Source: Planctomycetota bacterium
GTDB taxonomy: Bacteria > Planctomycetota > UBA1135 > UBA2386
Length of the DNA: 64,000 bases
Assembly: GCA_016713175.1 (NCBI GenBank)
Contig: JADJPQ010000008.1
Coordinates: forward strand, 415,087 to 479,086
Direction of reading: 5' to 3'
A model generated the notes under the pieces. The model had not been told where the DNA came from, did not search any database, and worked only from the letters and a program-made list of their open reading frames with translations. Positions 54,816 to 63,858 of the stretch are shown here, one piece after another. Both the position numbers and the translations under genes were made by a program. Within the stretch, counting starts at the first letter, position 1. Each line of letters opens with the position of its first letter.

Positions 54816-56243
54816 ATGACGACTTCGACGCAGGTGCCGTGGCGGGAACAGTTCGTTCGCGGTTGGGGCATGGCCGTCGGTGGGCCGGCGCGGGTGTTCA
54901 CGCCAACCACGGCTGAACAGATCGCCGACGCGTTCGCCGAAGTGCAGAGCAAGAAGGGCCACATCGCGCTGCGCGGCAGCGGCTGCAGCTATGGCGATGC
55001 CGCGCTGCTGCGCGACGGGCACGTACTCGACCTGTCGCGGATGAACAAGATCCTGGCGTTCGATCCGACGACCGGCGTCGCGCGGGTCGAGCCGGGCGTC
55101 ACGGTGAGAGATCTGTGGCGCCACAGCATCCGCTTCGGCTTCTGGCCGAAGGTCGTCAGCGGCACCGCCGCGGTGTCGATGGGCGGCGCTGCGGCAATGA
55201 ACATCCACGGCAAGAACAACTTCGCCGTCGGTTCGTTCGGTGAATGCGTGCGCGCGTTCACGTTGCTGACGCCTGGCGGCCAGCTGCTGCGCTGCACGCG
55301 CGAACAGAACGCCGACGTGTTCTTCGCCGCGATCTCGGGTTTTGGCATGCTCGGTTGCTTCACCGAGCTCGAGATCGAGACCAAGCGCGTGCACTCCGGT
55401 CGGCTGCGGGTCTGGGGCATCCCGGCGCGCGATCTGGCGCACAACCTGCAGATCCTCGAGGACCTGAAAGCCGAGGCTGACTATCTGGTCTCCTGGATCG
55501 ACATGCACGGCAAGGGCGTCGCGCTGGGGCGCGGCCTGATGCACCGGGCCGAGCAGTTCGGGCCCGGCGAGGATCCGGACGGGCTGCGTTGGTGCGAACC
55601 CTCGTTGCAGGACGTGCCGCCCCGGCTGTTCGGCGTCGTGCCCAAGGGCTGGTTGTGGCCGGGCATGTGGACCGCGGTCAAGCTCGGCCAGGTGCCGACG
55701 ATCAACTGGGCGAAGTACCAGGCCGGGTTCCGGGAAGCGAAGAAGTCGCCGTATCTGCAGAGCCACGGCGCGTTCCACTTCCTGCTCGACTACGTGCCGC
55801 GCTGGCAGTGGATGACCAAGCCCGGCGGGCTGATCCAGTTCCAGCCGTTCGTGCCGAAGGCGCACGGCGAACGGGTGCTGAGCACGTTGATCGAACGCTG
55901 CCAGCAGGCCGGCATGGTGCCGTATCTGGGCGTGTTGAAGCGCCACCGGCCCGATCCGTTCCTGATGACGCATGCCGTCGACGGCTACTCGATGGCGATG
56001 GACTTCTGCGTCAGCAAGAACGCGGCGCGGCGGCAGGCCCTGTGGCGCCTGTGCCAGCAGCTGGCGGACATCGTGCTCGAGGCCGGCGGTCGCTTCTACT
56101 ACGCCAAGGACGCAGTGCTGCAGGCGTCGTCGTTTGCGCGGATCCACGGCGAACCGACGGTCAGGACGTTCGCGGCGCTGAAGCAACGTCTCGATCCGGA
56201 ACGGCTGCTGCAGACCGATCTCTCCGTTCGCATGGGTGTCTGA
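54816..56243 (+). CDS. FAD-linked oxidase, DprE1-like
   Basis: A 475-residue FAD-binding oxidase. RGSGCSYGDAAL and SMGGAAAMNIHGKNN are the FAD-binding loops of the VAO/DprE1 family. GSFGECVRAFTLLTPGG, ADVFFAAISGFGMLG and GRFYYAKDAVLQASSFARI align with DprE1, which oxidises the ribose 2'-OH of polyprenylphosphoryl ribose. In Mycobacterium tuberculosis an active-site Cys sits in NVCVDF; here the matching place reads SMAMDF, so it is Ala. The polyprenyl substrate in this organism is unknown. Confidence 0.82.
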   Translation: MTTSTQVPWREQFVRGWGMAVGGPARVFTPTTAEQIADAFAEVQSKKGHIALRGSGCSYGDAALLRDGHVLDLSRMNKILAFDPTTGVARVEPGVTVRDLWRHSIRFGFWPKVVSGTAAVSMGGAAAMNIHGKNNFAVGSFGECVRAFTLLTPGGQLLRCTREQNADVFFAAISGFGMLGCFTELEIETKRVHSGRLRVWGIPARDLAHNLQILEDLKAEADYLVSWIDMHGKGVALGRGLMHRAEQFGPGEDPDGLRWCEPSLQDVPPRLFGVVPKGWLWPGMWTAVKLGQVPTINWAKYQAGFREAKKSPYLQSHGAFHFLLDYVPRWQWMTKPGGLIQFQPFVPKAHGERVLSTLIERCQQAGMVPYLGVLKRHRPDPFLMTHAVDGYSMAMDFCVSKNAARRQALWRLCQQLADIVLEAGGRFYYAKDAVLQASSFARIHGEPTVRTFAALKQRLDPERLLQTDLSVRMGV

Positions 56244-56320
56244 GCGGGCGGCGCGACGACGTTCACGAGGCCGTCAAGCAGCGTGGTTCGCCGGACCGAT
56301 CAGCGGACCGAGGTGGCCGC

Positions 56321-56872
56321 ATGAAGGGAGTGGTGTTCGCGCAGTTCCTCGACATGGTCGAGGCACGGTGGGGGCTGGAGGTCGTCGATCGCATCCTGCT
56401 GGCTGCGGCGCCCGCGTCCGGCGGTGCCTACACGGCGATCGGCACCTATGACTGGCGCGAACTCGTCGCGCTGGTCGGTGAGTTGTCGCGCGAGGTCGAC
56501 ACGCCGGTTCCCGACCTGCTGCATGCCTACGGGCGCCATCTGTTCTCCGTGTTCGTGCAGGCCTACCCGCAGTTCTTCGCCGGCGCGTCGACGGCCCCGG
56601 AGTTCCTGGGGCGGGTCGAGAGCTTCATCCACCCCGAGGTGCACAAGCTCTACCCCGACGCCGAGCTGCCACACTTCGTGACCTGCGCGACCGAGGACGG
56701 TCTGACGATGCAATACCGCTCGGAGCGACCGTTCGCCGAGTTCGCCAGGGGCCTGATCGAGGGCTGCATGGCGCATTTCGGCGCCGAGGCCGAGGTGCAG
56801 ATGCAGCCGCATTGCAATGGTGCCGTCTTCCACATCCGGCCGCGCCGGGCGACGGCGTGTCAGGTCCGATGA
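56321..56872 (+). CDS. H-NOX heme sensor protein
   Basis: A 183-residue heme-nitric oxide/oxygen binding domain. The start MKGVVFAQFLDMVE, GTYDWRELVALVGELS, the proximal heme His in FIHPEVHKLYPDAELP (about 104) and the YRSER heme-propionate motif (YxSxR, about 132) are all present. These sensors usually bind NO. Its stop overlaps the start of the kinase gene by four bases, the common H-NOX/kinase layout. Confidence 0.93.
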   Translation: MKGVVFAQFLDMVEARWGLEVVDRILLAAAPASGGAYTAIGTYDWRELVALVGELSREVDTPVPDLLHAYGRHLFSVFVQAYPQFFAGASTAPEFLGRVESFIHPEVHKLYPDAELPHFVTCATEDGLTMQYRSERPFAEFARGLIEGCMAHFGAEAEVQMQPHCNGAVFHIRPRRATACQVR

Positions 56873-58191
56873 CCTCTTCGCTTGAGATGCTGCAGCGCAA
56901 GGCCGCGCGCGAGCGCAAGGCGCGCCTCGAGGCGGAGAGCCTGCTCGAGCGCAAGAGCCTGCAGTTGCACGAAGCCCACGAGGCCTTGAAGGCCGCCAAT
57001 CTGGACCTCGAGCGGCGGGTGGTCGAACGCACGCAGCAGCTGCTGGAGGCCAAGGAGAAGGCCGAGGCTGCCAACCGCGCCAAGAGCATGTTCCTGGCCA
57101 ACATGAGCCACGAGATCCGGACGCCGATGAACGGCGCGATCGGCACGCTGGAATTGCTGCTGGAGACGAAGCTCGACGGCGAACAGCGCGAACTGGCGAC
57201 CACCGTCAGCCAGTGCGCCGACGCGCTGCTGGAACTGATCAACTCGGTGCTCGACTTCTCCAAGATCGAGGCCGGCTGCATCGTGCTCGACGACGCACCG
57301 TTCGATCCGGCCGAGGTCGTGCGTGGCGCCGTGGCGCTGTTCGGCAGTCGGGCGCGCGGCAAGGGTCTGGAGTTGCGCGCCGTGCCGCCGGCGCGGCCGT
57401 TGCCGCAGTTGCGCGGTGACATCGGCCGGGTCCGTCAGGTGCTGAACAACCTGGTGGCCAACGCGATCAAGTTCACCGAGACCGGCAGCGTCGAGATCCG
57501 CACCGAGGCGGTGATTGCCAGCGGTCGCTGCCGGCTGGCGTTGGCCGTCGTCGACACCGGCATCGGCATCGACCCGGCCCATCACGAACGGATCTTCCAG
57601 GACTTCCAGCAGGTCGATGGTTCACACACGCGCAAGTACGGTGGCACGGGACTCGGTCTGTCGATCTCGCGGCGGCTGGCGCGGATGATGGGCGGCGAAC
57701 TGCGGGTCGACAGCCGACCCGGGCATGGCGCCACGTTCACGGCAACGGTCGAGCTGCCGGTCGAAAATGCCAGGCCGACCGCACCGGCGCCGGACGCGCC
57801 GGTGCGGTCGCTGTCCGGCATCCGCGTGCTGGTCGTCGACGACAACGAACTGAACCGCGACGTCGCCCGCGCGTTGCTCGAAGCCGAACGGTGTGAGGTC
57901 GTCGAGGTCGATGGCGGCGCCGCGGCCCTGAGCCAGATGCAGCAGCGGGACTTCGACATCGTGTTGCTGGATGGCCAGATGCCGGAGATGACCGGGGTCG
58001 AGGTCGCCCGCGCCATGCGGGATCCGCGCAGCGGCGTGCGCAACCCGGCGGTGCCGATCCTGGGAGTGACCGCCAACGTGCATGGCGGCTATGTCGACGA
58101 GTGCCGGCAGGCGGGCATGAACGGCGTGCTGACCAAGCCGTTCCGTCGCGACAAGCTGTTGGCGATGGTCAGCGGTCTGCTACCGACCTGA
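56869..58191 (+). CDS. Hybrid histidine kinase, H-NOX partner
   Basis: A 440-residue kinase. It opens with a coiled coil (about 1-70) and no sensor domain. The H-box is FLANMSHEIRTPMNG (about 80-94), then N-box NNLVANAIKFT, G1 DTGIG and G2 GTGLGLSI. The receiver (about 316-440) has VLVVDDN and the phospho-Asp in DIVLLDGQMPEM. Lacking a sensor, it probably takes its signal from the H-NOX protein made just upstream. The final phosphorelay partner is not in the window. Confidence 0.9.
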   Translation: MTSSLEMLQRKAARERKARLEAESLLERKSLQLHEAHEALKAANLDLERRVVERTQQLLEAKEKAEAANRAKSMFLANMSHEIRTPMNGAIGTLELLLETKLDGEQRELATTVSQCADALLELINSVLDFSKIEAGCIVLDDAPFDPAEVVRGAVALFGSRARGKGLELRAVPPARPLPQLRGDIGRVRQVLNNLVANAIKFTETGSVEIRTEAVIASGRCRLALAVVDTGIGIDPAHHERIFQDFQQVDGSHTRKYGGTGLGLSISRRLARMMGGELRVDSRPGHGATFTATVELPVENARPTAPAPDAPVRSLSGIRVLVVDDNELNRDVARALLEAERCEVVEVDGGAAALSQMQQRDFDIVLLDGQMPEMTGVEVARAMRDPRSGVRNPAVPILGVTANVHGGYVDECRQAGMNGVLTKPFRRDKLLAMVSGLLPT

Positions 58192-58197
58192 CCGGCG

Positions 58198-59451
58198 TCA
58201 CGGCCGGATGCCGTCGCGTTCGAGTTCGGCGGCGGTGGCCGGCGCGGCGGTCGTGCCTGCTGGCGGCACGTACCAGCCTGGATCGTCGCGGGTCGTGATC
58301 GTGTCGCGCACTTTCAGTACCGTCACCATGCCGCCCATCGTGATCATGCCGGCTGGACCCTTGCCGCCCGCCATCGGCGCCGAGTTCGGCGGGATCGTCG
58401 GCTCGCCGTCCTCGCCCATGGTCTCGAACTCCGGCACTGCCGCGGCGACGGCTTCGTCGCTGGCCGTGGCATCGAGGCCGACCAGGTTGGGGATGCCATG
58501 GCCCATCTGCGTCATCACGTGATGGGTCATGTGGCAGTGGAACGCCCAGTCGCCGGGATTCTCGGCGACGAACTCGATCGTCCGGGTGCTGCCGACCGGC
58601 ACCAGCACCGTCGCTTCCGGCCAGCGCGCGGTCTCCTGGATCGGACCGCCGTCGGTGGCGACGACCTCGAACGAGTGGCCGTGGATGTGCATCGGGTGAT
58701 GGTCCATCGCACTGAGGTTGCCGATCCGTATGCGCACCCGTTCGCCGCGGCGTGCGACCATCGGCGCCGTCGCGGGAAACGCCACGCCGTTCATCGTCAG
58801 CACGTTGAAGTCGGCCATCTCGTTGGGGTCCGGCCGGCGCATGCCGGGCTCGAGATGCCACTCGGACAGCAGGTAGGCGTAGTCGACATCGGCCGGTGGT
58901 TCTTCCGGCTGCCGCGGGTGGATGACGAACAGACCCATCAGTCCGAGCGCCATCTGCACCATCTCGTCGTGATGGCTGTGGTACAGGAACGTGCCGTGTT
59001 GGCGCAGCACGAACTCGTAGCGGAACGTCTCGCCCGGCTCGATCGGCCGTTGCGACAGCCCGCCGACACCGTCCATGCCCGAAGGCACGTGCAGGCCGTG
59101 CCAGTGCACCGTCGTCGACTGTGGCAGCTTGTTGGTGACCCAGATGCGTACGCGATCGCCTTCGACCGCCTCGATCGTCGGCCCGTGCACGCGACCGTTG
59201 TAGCCCCAGCAAGCGCCTTGCAGGCCGGGTGCGAACGTGTGTTCGACCGGCTCGGCGATCAGGTGGAAGACCTTGACGCCGTCGACGATCCGGAACGGCA
59301 GCGTGACACCGTTCGGCGTCAGCACCGGTTGGTAGTCGAGATGCGGCCGGCCCGGCGGCAGGCCATGCTCGGGAAACGCGGTGGTGCGCAGGCCAGAGGC
59401 GCCGAGCGAAGCGGCGGCGCCGAGCCGGAACAGATCGCGGCGCGTGGTCAT
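58198..59451 (-). CDS. Multicopper oxidase, Tat-exported
   Basis: A 417-residue cupredoxin oxidase. The start TRRDLFRLGAAAS is a Tat signal. All four copper motifs are present: HWHGLH, HSHHDE, HHPMHIHGHSF and HCHMTHHVMTQM, so the type 1 and trinuclear sites are intact. Members oxidise Cu(I) or phenols. Its start overlaps the TolC-like gene by four bases, and the operon context points to copper handling. Confidence 0.9.
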   Translation of the reverse strand: MTTRRDLFRLGAAASLGASGLRTTAFPEHGLPPGRPHLDYQPVLTPNGVTLPFRIVDGVKVFHLIAEPVEHTFAPGLQGACWGYNGRVHGPTIEAVEGDRVRIWVTNKLPQSTTVHWHGLHVPSGMDGVGGLSQRPIEPGETFRYEFVLRQHGTFLYHSHHDEMVQMALGLMGLFVIHPRQPEEPPADVDYAYLLSEWHLEPGMRRPDPNEMADFNVLTMNGVAFPATAPMVARRGERVRIRIGNLSAMDHHPMHIHGHSFEVVATDGGPIQETARWPEATVLVPVGSTRTIEFVAENPGDWAFHCHMTHHVMTQMGHGIPNLVGLDATASDEAVAAAVPEFETMGEDGEPTIPPNSAPMAGGKGPAGMITMGGMVTVLKVRDTITTRDDPGWYVPPAGTTAAPATAAELERDGIRP

Positions 59452-60833
59452 CGGTGGACTCCTGCGGTCGACGGGTGCGAAGTGGCGCCGGTGGCCGCGC
59501 TCGGCGACAGTTCGGGCAGCGCGCCGGCCAGCAGTTCTTCGAGCTGCAGGCGGAGCTGCCAGGCCTCTGCCAGCGTCGTCAGTTCGCGGTCGCTGGTGGC
59601 GAGTTCGCGCTGGCGGGCGGCGATCACGTCGAAGGCGCCTACCTGCATCGCGTTGTAGCGCTGCAAGGTCGCGGTCGTGGCCCGTTGGGCGGCCGGCACC
59701 GCGACTTCACGAGCGAACTGCAGCCGGTTGGCGGCGCCGCGGAGCCGATCGCGCAGCAGGCGCGCGGCCGAGCGGACGTCGATGCCGAGTTGCCACAAGC
59801 GCGCCGCGGCCAGTCCGGTTGCTGCGGCGGCGCCGGTGCGGGCCGCGCCGCCGCCATCGAACAAAGGCAGTTCGAGTCGCAGCGCCGGACCGAGCGCTGC
59901 CTCGCCGTCGCTTTCGCGCATGGCGCTGATGCCGACTTCCGATCCTGGCAGCAACGTCGCGCGATCGGTCCAGGCACTCGCCTGGTGCGCGGCGGCGAGC
60001 CGGGCGTTGGCGACCCGCAGTTCGAGCGAACGCTGCACCGCGCGCGTTTCGATGGCATCGAGGTCGATGCCCGCCATCGGGTCGGCCGGCAATTCACCCT
60101 GTGTCTGCCACGCTGTCCTCGGCCCGAACAGGCCGAGCTGCCGTTGCAGCACCTCGCGCCGCGGCAAGATCGCATCGGCCGCTTCGGCGGCCCGCAGTTC
60201 GGCATCGGCATGCGCGGCCAGCACCTGGGCCAGCATCTCCGGCGCGGCATTGCCGGCCGCGGCGAGCTGCTGCGCGAACGTGGCCGCCGCCGCCGCCGCG
60301 GTTGCGCCTTCGTCGGCCAGACGCGCCCGTTGTCCGGCGACCAGCAGGTCGACGAACGCGCGTCTGGTCGCGAAGGCGACGGCGACGATCGCGCGCGTGG
60401 CGGTTGCTTCGGCGGCGAGCAGTTCCTGTTCGGCCTGCGCTTCGCGGAGCGGTTGCTGCAGCGAATCGAGCAGCGGCGCCAGCATTCCGACTTCGACTTC
60501 GGTGCCATCGCCGAAGAACAGCGCGTCGGCGTGCAGGGACGGGTTGCGCAGGCGGCTCGCCGTCACCCACGCCGCGGCGTCGACGCCGAGCTGCGCCAGG
60601 ATTGCCGGCACCGTGCGGCTGTGGTGCAACGCGATCTGCACGGCATCGTGCGCCGACAGGCCGTCGGCGAGCAGGTCGTCGACGCTGACCGCAATGCCAT
60701 CGCTGCCTCGGACGCGAGCCTGTGCCTCGCGCCAGGCGTCGGCCTGGCGGTCGGCGATCGCGTGGGTCGGCAGGCCGCAGCCGGGAACCAAGGCGATCAC
60801 CAGGATCACGCTCACCGCGGCGGCGCGGCTCAT
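59448..60833 (-). CDS. TolC-family outer membrane efflux lipoprotein
   Basis: A 461-residue protein with a lipoprotein-like signal (VSVILVIALVPGC). The helical hairpins with Ala-rich heptads and the conserved patterns NPSLHADALF, then LPLFDGGGAARTGAA and YNAMQVGAFDVI, are those of outer membrane efflux proteins (TolC/CusC type). No RND pump or adaptor gene is seen on either side. Start and stop overlap neighbours by four bases each. Confidence 0.85.
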   Translation of the reverse strand: MSRAAAVSVILVIALVPGCGLPTHAIADRQADAWREAQARVRGSDGIAVSVDDLLADGLSAHDAVQIALHHSRTVPAILAQLGVDAAAWVTASRLRNPSLHADALFFGDGTEVEVGMLAPLLDSLQQPLREAQAEQELLAAEATATRAIVAVAFATRRAFVDLLVAGQRARLADEGATAAAAAATFAQQLAAAGNAAPEMLAQVLAAHADAELRAAEAADAILPRREVLQRQLGLFGPRTAWQTQGELPADPMAGIDLDAIETRAVQRSLELRVANARLAAAHQASAWTDRATLLPGSEVGISAMRESDGEAALGPALRLELPLFDGGGAARTGAAAATGLAAARLWQLGIDVRSAARLLRDRLRGAANRLQFAREVAVPAAQRATTATLQRYNAMQVGAFDVIAARQRELATSDRELTTLAEAWQLRLQLEELLAGALPELSPSAATGATSHPSTAGVHR

Positions 60834-60988
60834 CGTTCCGCCGTCGGCAACGGCCGCAGCGGCGCCGGCGGCGCGGCTTCGGCGCGCGGCGATGCCGGGT
60901 GATCGTCGGGCAACGGCGGCAACGGCGCGCCAGCGCATGCGGCGAGGCCGGCGAGCAGCCAGGCTGCCAGTCGTCTACTTCTTCGCAT
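60830..60988 (-). CDS. Short lipoprotein, 52 residues
   Basis: A small gene with start at 60988 and stop at 60830-60832. It reads MRRSRRLAAWLLAGLAAC, a basic and hydrophobic signal with lipobox LAAC, then a Pro/Ala-rich tail ending PTAER. The start overlaps the upstream gene by 14 bases and the stop overlaps the TolC gene by four (ATGA), as in a tight operon. The size is like that of small lipoproteins of metal-resistance operons, but no family is recognised. Confidence 0.7.
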   Translation of the reverse strand: MRRSRRLAAWLLAGLAACAGAPLPPLPDDHPASPRAEAAPPAPLRPLPTAER

Positions 60989-61601
60989 CGCCGTTCCCCG
61001 GACCGTCAGCGAGCTTCTTGCTGGCCGCGGCGCGTTGCAGCATCACCGCGGGCTCCTTGCCGACGCGGTCGACGGCGCGCGGCGTCGCCAGCCGGACGAT
61101 GATGCCGTCGACGACGCAGAAGGCATTGGGTGCGGTCGGCTCGCCGGTGACCGGGCACAGCGCGTTGCGCAGGTCGACCAGCTTGGGGTCGAGCAGGCGC
61201 GCCAGCACGAGTTGCGACTCGGCGATGGCCGTCTTCTGCGCGCCGGCATCGGCGATCGCGAATTCGTGGCCCTGCAGCGTCACACGCGGGCTCTTGTCGT
61301 CGGTCGGTTTGCCGGTGACCGGGCAGACGGTGTTTGGGTGCTTCTCGAGCCGCGGATAGGCGGCGTCATACGCGGCCTTGGGGTCCGCCTTCACGTCCTT
61401 CACGCATGGCTTGCAGCACAGGAAGATGCGGCCGTAGTCGGTGTCGACGAACAGTTTCGTCGACGTGGCTTTGCCCATTCTCGGGCAGGTGGCGTTGGCG
61501 AACGTGGGCACGGTGACGCGCGGCGGTGGTTCCTTGGCGGGGACGGGGTCCTGGGCGCTGGCGAACAGGATCAGGGTCAGACAGGGCAGCAAGCGGAGCA
61601 T
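60975..61601 (-). CDS. Exported Cys-rich protein with three CPxxGxxT motifs
   Basis: A 208-residue exported protein (signal LLPCLTLILFASAQ). Three similar units occur: CPRMGKAT (from Cys39), CPVTGKPT (Cys93) and CPVTGEPT (Cys149), each followed by a strand-rich segment. Near the first there is LCCKPC. These recall YHS/TRASH-type metal-binding domains, so the protein may bind copper or another soft metal in the periplasm. It leads the group with the short lipoprotein, the TolC-like protein and the multicopper oxidase. Confidence 0.72.
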   Translation of the reverse strand: MLRLLPCLTLILFASAQDPVPAKEPPPRVTVPTFANATCPRMGKATSTKLFVDTDYGRIFLCCKPCVKDVKADPKAAYDAAYPRLEKHPNTVCPVTGKPTDDKSPRVTLQGHEFAIADAGAQKTAIAESQLVLARLLDPKLVDLRNALCPVTGEPTAPNAFCVVDGIIVRLATPRAVDRVGKEPAVMLQRAAASKKLADGPGNGDAKK

Positions 61602-61705
61602 GCGGAGACCTCACAGCAGAACGACGGCGGAGAACGGACGAGCGACGGCGCGCACTGAGGCGCGATGGTGGCGACATGGGTACGGAGTTGCCCCATCGCG
61701 GTTCG

Positions 61706-62083
61706 CTAGATCCGCCAGACGCCGAGTACCTGATGCCTGGCGCGATGCCGCCAGATCGTGCCGCACGGTGTCTCGCGGTTCTCGGCCGCAAGACCTTGGG
61801 TCTGCGCGTGTCGCGAGGCACACCCGATTCGCGGCGCGTCCCTGCGCTCCACCATCGCGGCGAAGGCAGGCTTGGCGGCCGGCGCGGCTGGCTCCGGCTG
61901 CCGACGATCGTCGCGATCTGGCACTTGTTCGCAGCCGCAACTCGCCGGTTCGCAGTTGCACCGTCCGCCGCAGCACGTCGTGGGGCAGGCGTCCCCGGGA
62001 GGTGGTGGCGTCCCGCCGGACCGCATGCCGACGAACAGCATGCAGACGCACAGCAGCCAGCAGATCGCCGATCGGACGTTCAC
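61706..62083 (-). CDS. Small Cys-rich exported protein
   Basis: A 125-residue frame beginning at GTG 62083. Its hydrophobic N-terminus (ICWLLCVCMLFVGM) fits an export signal. A Cys cluster follows (CPTTCCGGRCNCEPASCGC, nine Cys in under twenty residues), which could bind metal. The rest is polar and unremarkable. It lies 104 bases upstream of the probable metal operon on the same strand. Coding status is likely but not sure. Confidence 0.5.
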   Translation of the reverse strand: MNVRSAICWLLCVCMLFVGMRSGGTPPPPGDACPTTCCGGRCNCEPASCGCEQVPDRDDRRQPEPAAPAAKPAFAAMVERRDAPRIGCASRHAQTQGLAAENRETPCGTIWRHRARHQVLGVWRI

Positions 62084-62185
62084 GCGATGCGCAAGTATGG
62101 GATGGGCGCCGGCGGAACGGCAAGAGGGGTGTCGCGTCGTGCCTTCGCGGCCGCGCGAGCGGAAGGCCGGACGACCGGAAGCCGC

Positions 62186-63751
62186 TCACCGCCGACTGAT
62201 CTTCAGCGACTCGACGCGGAACTCCGCCCGGCCACCGCCGCAGCGCAGTTCCGCCACCGCCTCGACTTCCTCCTGGTCCTCCTTGACCTCGAAGTCGAAC
62301 GTCAGTGGTTGCCAGCCCCTGCCCGCCAGCACCGCCTTGCTTGCCTCGCGGCCCGAGACCCGCAGCGCCGCGCCACACGAACCCAGATCGTCGACTGCCG
62401 TCAGGTCCCCGACCCGCACCTGCGCCGCCAGCCGGTACTTCCCGCGCGCCAGCAACACCGAAGTGCGCCAGCTGGCGACACACCGCCCGCTCTTGCCCGC
62501 CGTGATCGTCAACGTCCGCTTGTCGTCGACCTCGATCTGCCTCAGTTCGGCATCGTCGCATTCCGAGTGCTCGTGCCAGCCGTGCAGCACGTGTCCCTTG
62601 CTGCCGGCGACCGCCATTGGCTTCGGCGCCCCGGTCTTCCACTGGTCGGCCAGATTGTCGATCCGCCCGGCCAGCCGTGCCGACAGATCGCGGAACGCAT
62701 CGTCGTGTTCCTTCGCCCGCCCCTCGTCGATCGCCGCCAGGGCCTGATGTACACGTTTTGCCACCGCCGCGAGCCGCTGCTGCAGCTTGTCGTTGCGCAG
62801 CGCCGGCAGCAGGTCGCCGAGGCGCTTGCGCTGCTCGGCCCGCCAGGCCGGATTGGTGCAGATCGCCTTGGCCAGCAAGCCTGCCGGCCGCGCATACATC
62901 GACATCTCGAGGTCGCCGAACACCTGATCCATGCCGTGCGCAAAGAAGAACGCCTTGCCGGTCTTCGGCTCGAAATAGACCCGGTAGTTGTTCTGGTTGT
63001 TGCAGTAGCCGTCCCAATGACCGAGCGCGCGCTCGACCACCAGGAACGTGGTGAACGCATCGATGTCGACCAGCCGTTCGATCGCCGCCCAGCGCCGCGC
63101 CGGCGTCGGCTCGGCGCAGGCCTCGACGATCTGGCGCAGATCCGCCCGATCATCGGGGCCGCTGCCGGAGTCCTTTTCGAGGTCGGCATCGAGATCGGAC
63201 AGGAAGCCGCCGTCGTACAGATTGCCGGTGACGTCGCCGAACCAGCGGGCAAGGAACTGCTTGTCGAACGGCTCCTTCAGGACGTAGAGCCCGAGGTTCT
63301 TGCCGTTCAGCAGCACTCGCGCCCACGCCACGCGGGTCGCCGGGACGCCCGCGGCGCGGCAGATCTCCGACGCCAGCCATTCGTGCAGGAACGTGCCGTC
63401 CTGCACCGCGTTGTTCAGGTGGAACTTGCGCAGGCCGAACAACTGGGTGTCCGGCGCGAACTTGTCGAGCTTGATGGTGAAGCCTGGGCGTTCTTCATCG
63501 ATCGGCCGGAAACTGCCGGCGGCGCCCTTCAGCTTGATCGCCACGTCGGCCAGCGGTTCGCCGCCGTTGCAGGTCAGCGCTGCGTGCGCGTATTCGCGCG
63601 GTTCGGCCCGCAGCGCGTCGATCGTCGACGGCGGCAGCGCCAAGTGCAGAGTCGGGATCTCGTTGTCGGCGAAGAACGCATCGGTGGCTTCGGGCTTCCG
63701 GCTTCGACGCCGGACCTCGGGGATCTGCGACGGCAGAAAGCGCACGGCCAC
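62186..63751 (-). CDS. CotH-family protein
   Basis: A protein of about 521 residues. It contains the CotH-type core: ERALGHWDGYCNNQNNYRVYF, FFFAHGMDQVFGD and VAIKLKGAAGSF early on, the pattern of spore-coat CotH-like atypical kinases. The C-terminal 150 residues form a beta-rich, carbohydrate-binding-like domain. The start is unclear: GTG 63751 is listed, GTG 63745 and a TTG at 63862 (overlapping the upstream stop) are alternatives. None gives an evident signal peptide. Kinase activity is inferred from the family. Confidence 0.72.
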   Translation of the reverse strand: MAVRFLPSQIPEVRRRSRKPEATDAFFADNEIPTLHLALPPSTIDALRAEPREYAHAALTCNGGEPLADVAIKLKGAAGSFRPIDEERPGFTIKLDKFAPDTQLFGLRKFHLNNAVQDGTFLHEWLASEICRAAGVPATRVAWARVLLNGKNLGLYVLKEPFDKQFLARWFGDVTGNLYDGGFLSDLDADLEKDSGSGPDDRADLRQIVEACAEPTPARRWAAIERLVDIDAFTTFLVVERALGHWDGYCNNQNNYRVYFEPKTGKAFFFAHGMDQVFGDLEMSMYARPAGLLAKAICTNPAWRAEQRKRLGDLLPALRNDKLQQRLAAVAKRVHQALAAIDEGRAKEHDDAFRDLSARLAGRIDNLADQWKTGAPKPMAVAGSKGHVLHGWHEHSECDDAELRQIEVDDKRTLTITAGKSGRCVASWRTSVLLARGKYRLAAQVRVGDLTAVDDLGSCGAALRVSGREASKAVLAGRGWQPLTFDFEVKEDQEEVEAVAELRCGGGRAEFRVESLKISRR

Positions 63752-63858
63752 AAACGGCGGGGAAACAGGGCAGTGTGGGACCTTGCGGGGCGCGGCTTCG
63801 AGGGGCGTGACGCCGCTGGCCGGGAACGTAGGGTGTCGGCCGGCGCGCGGCAACCCGG

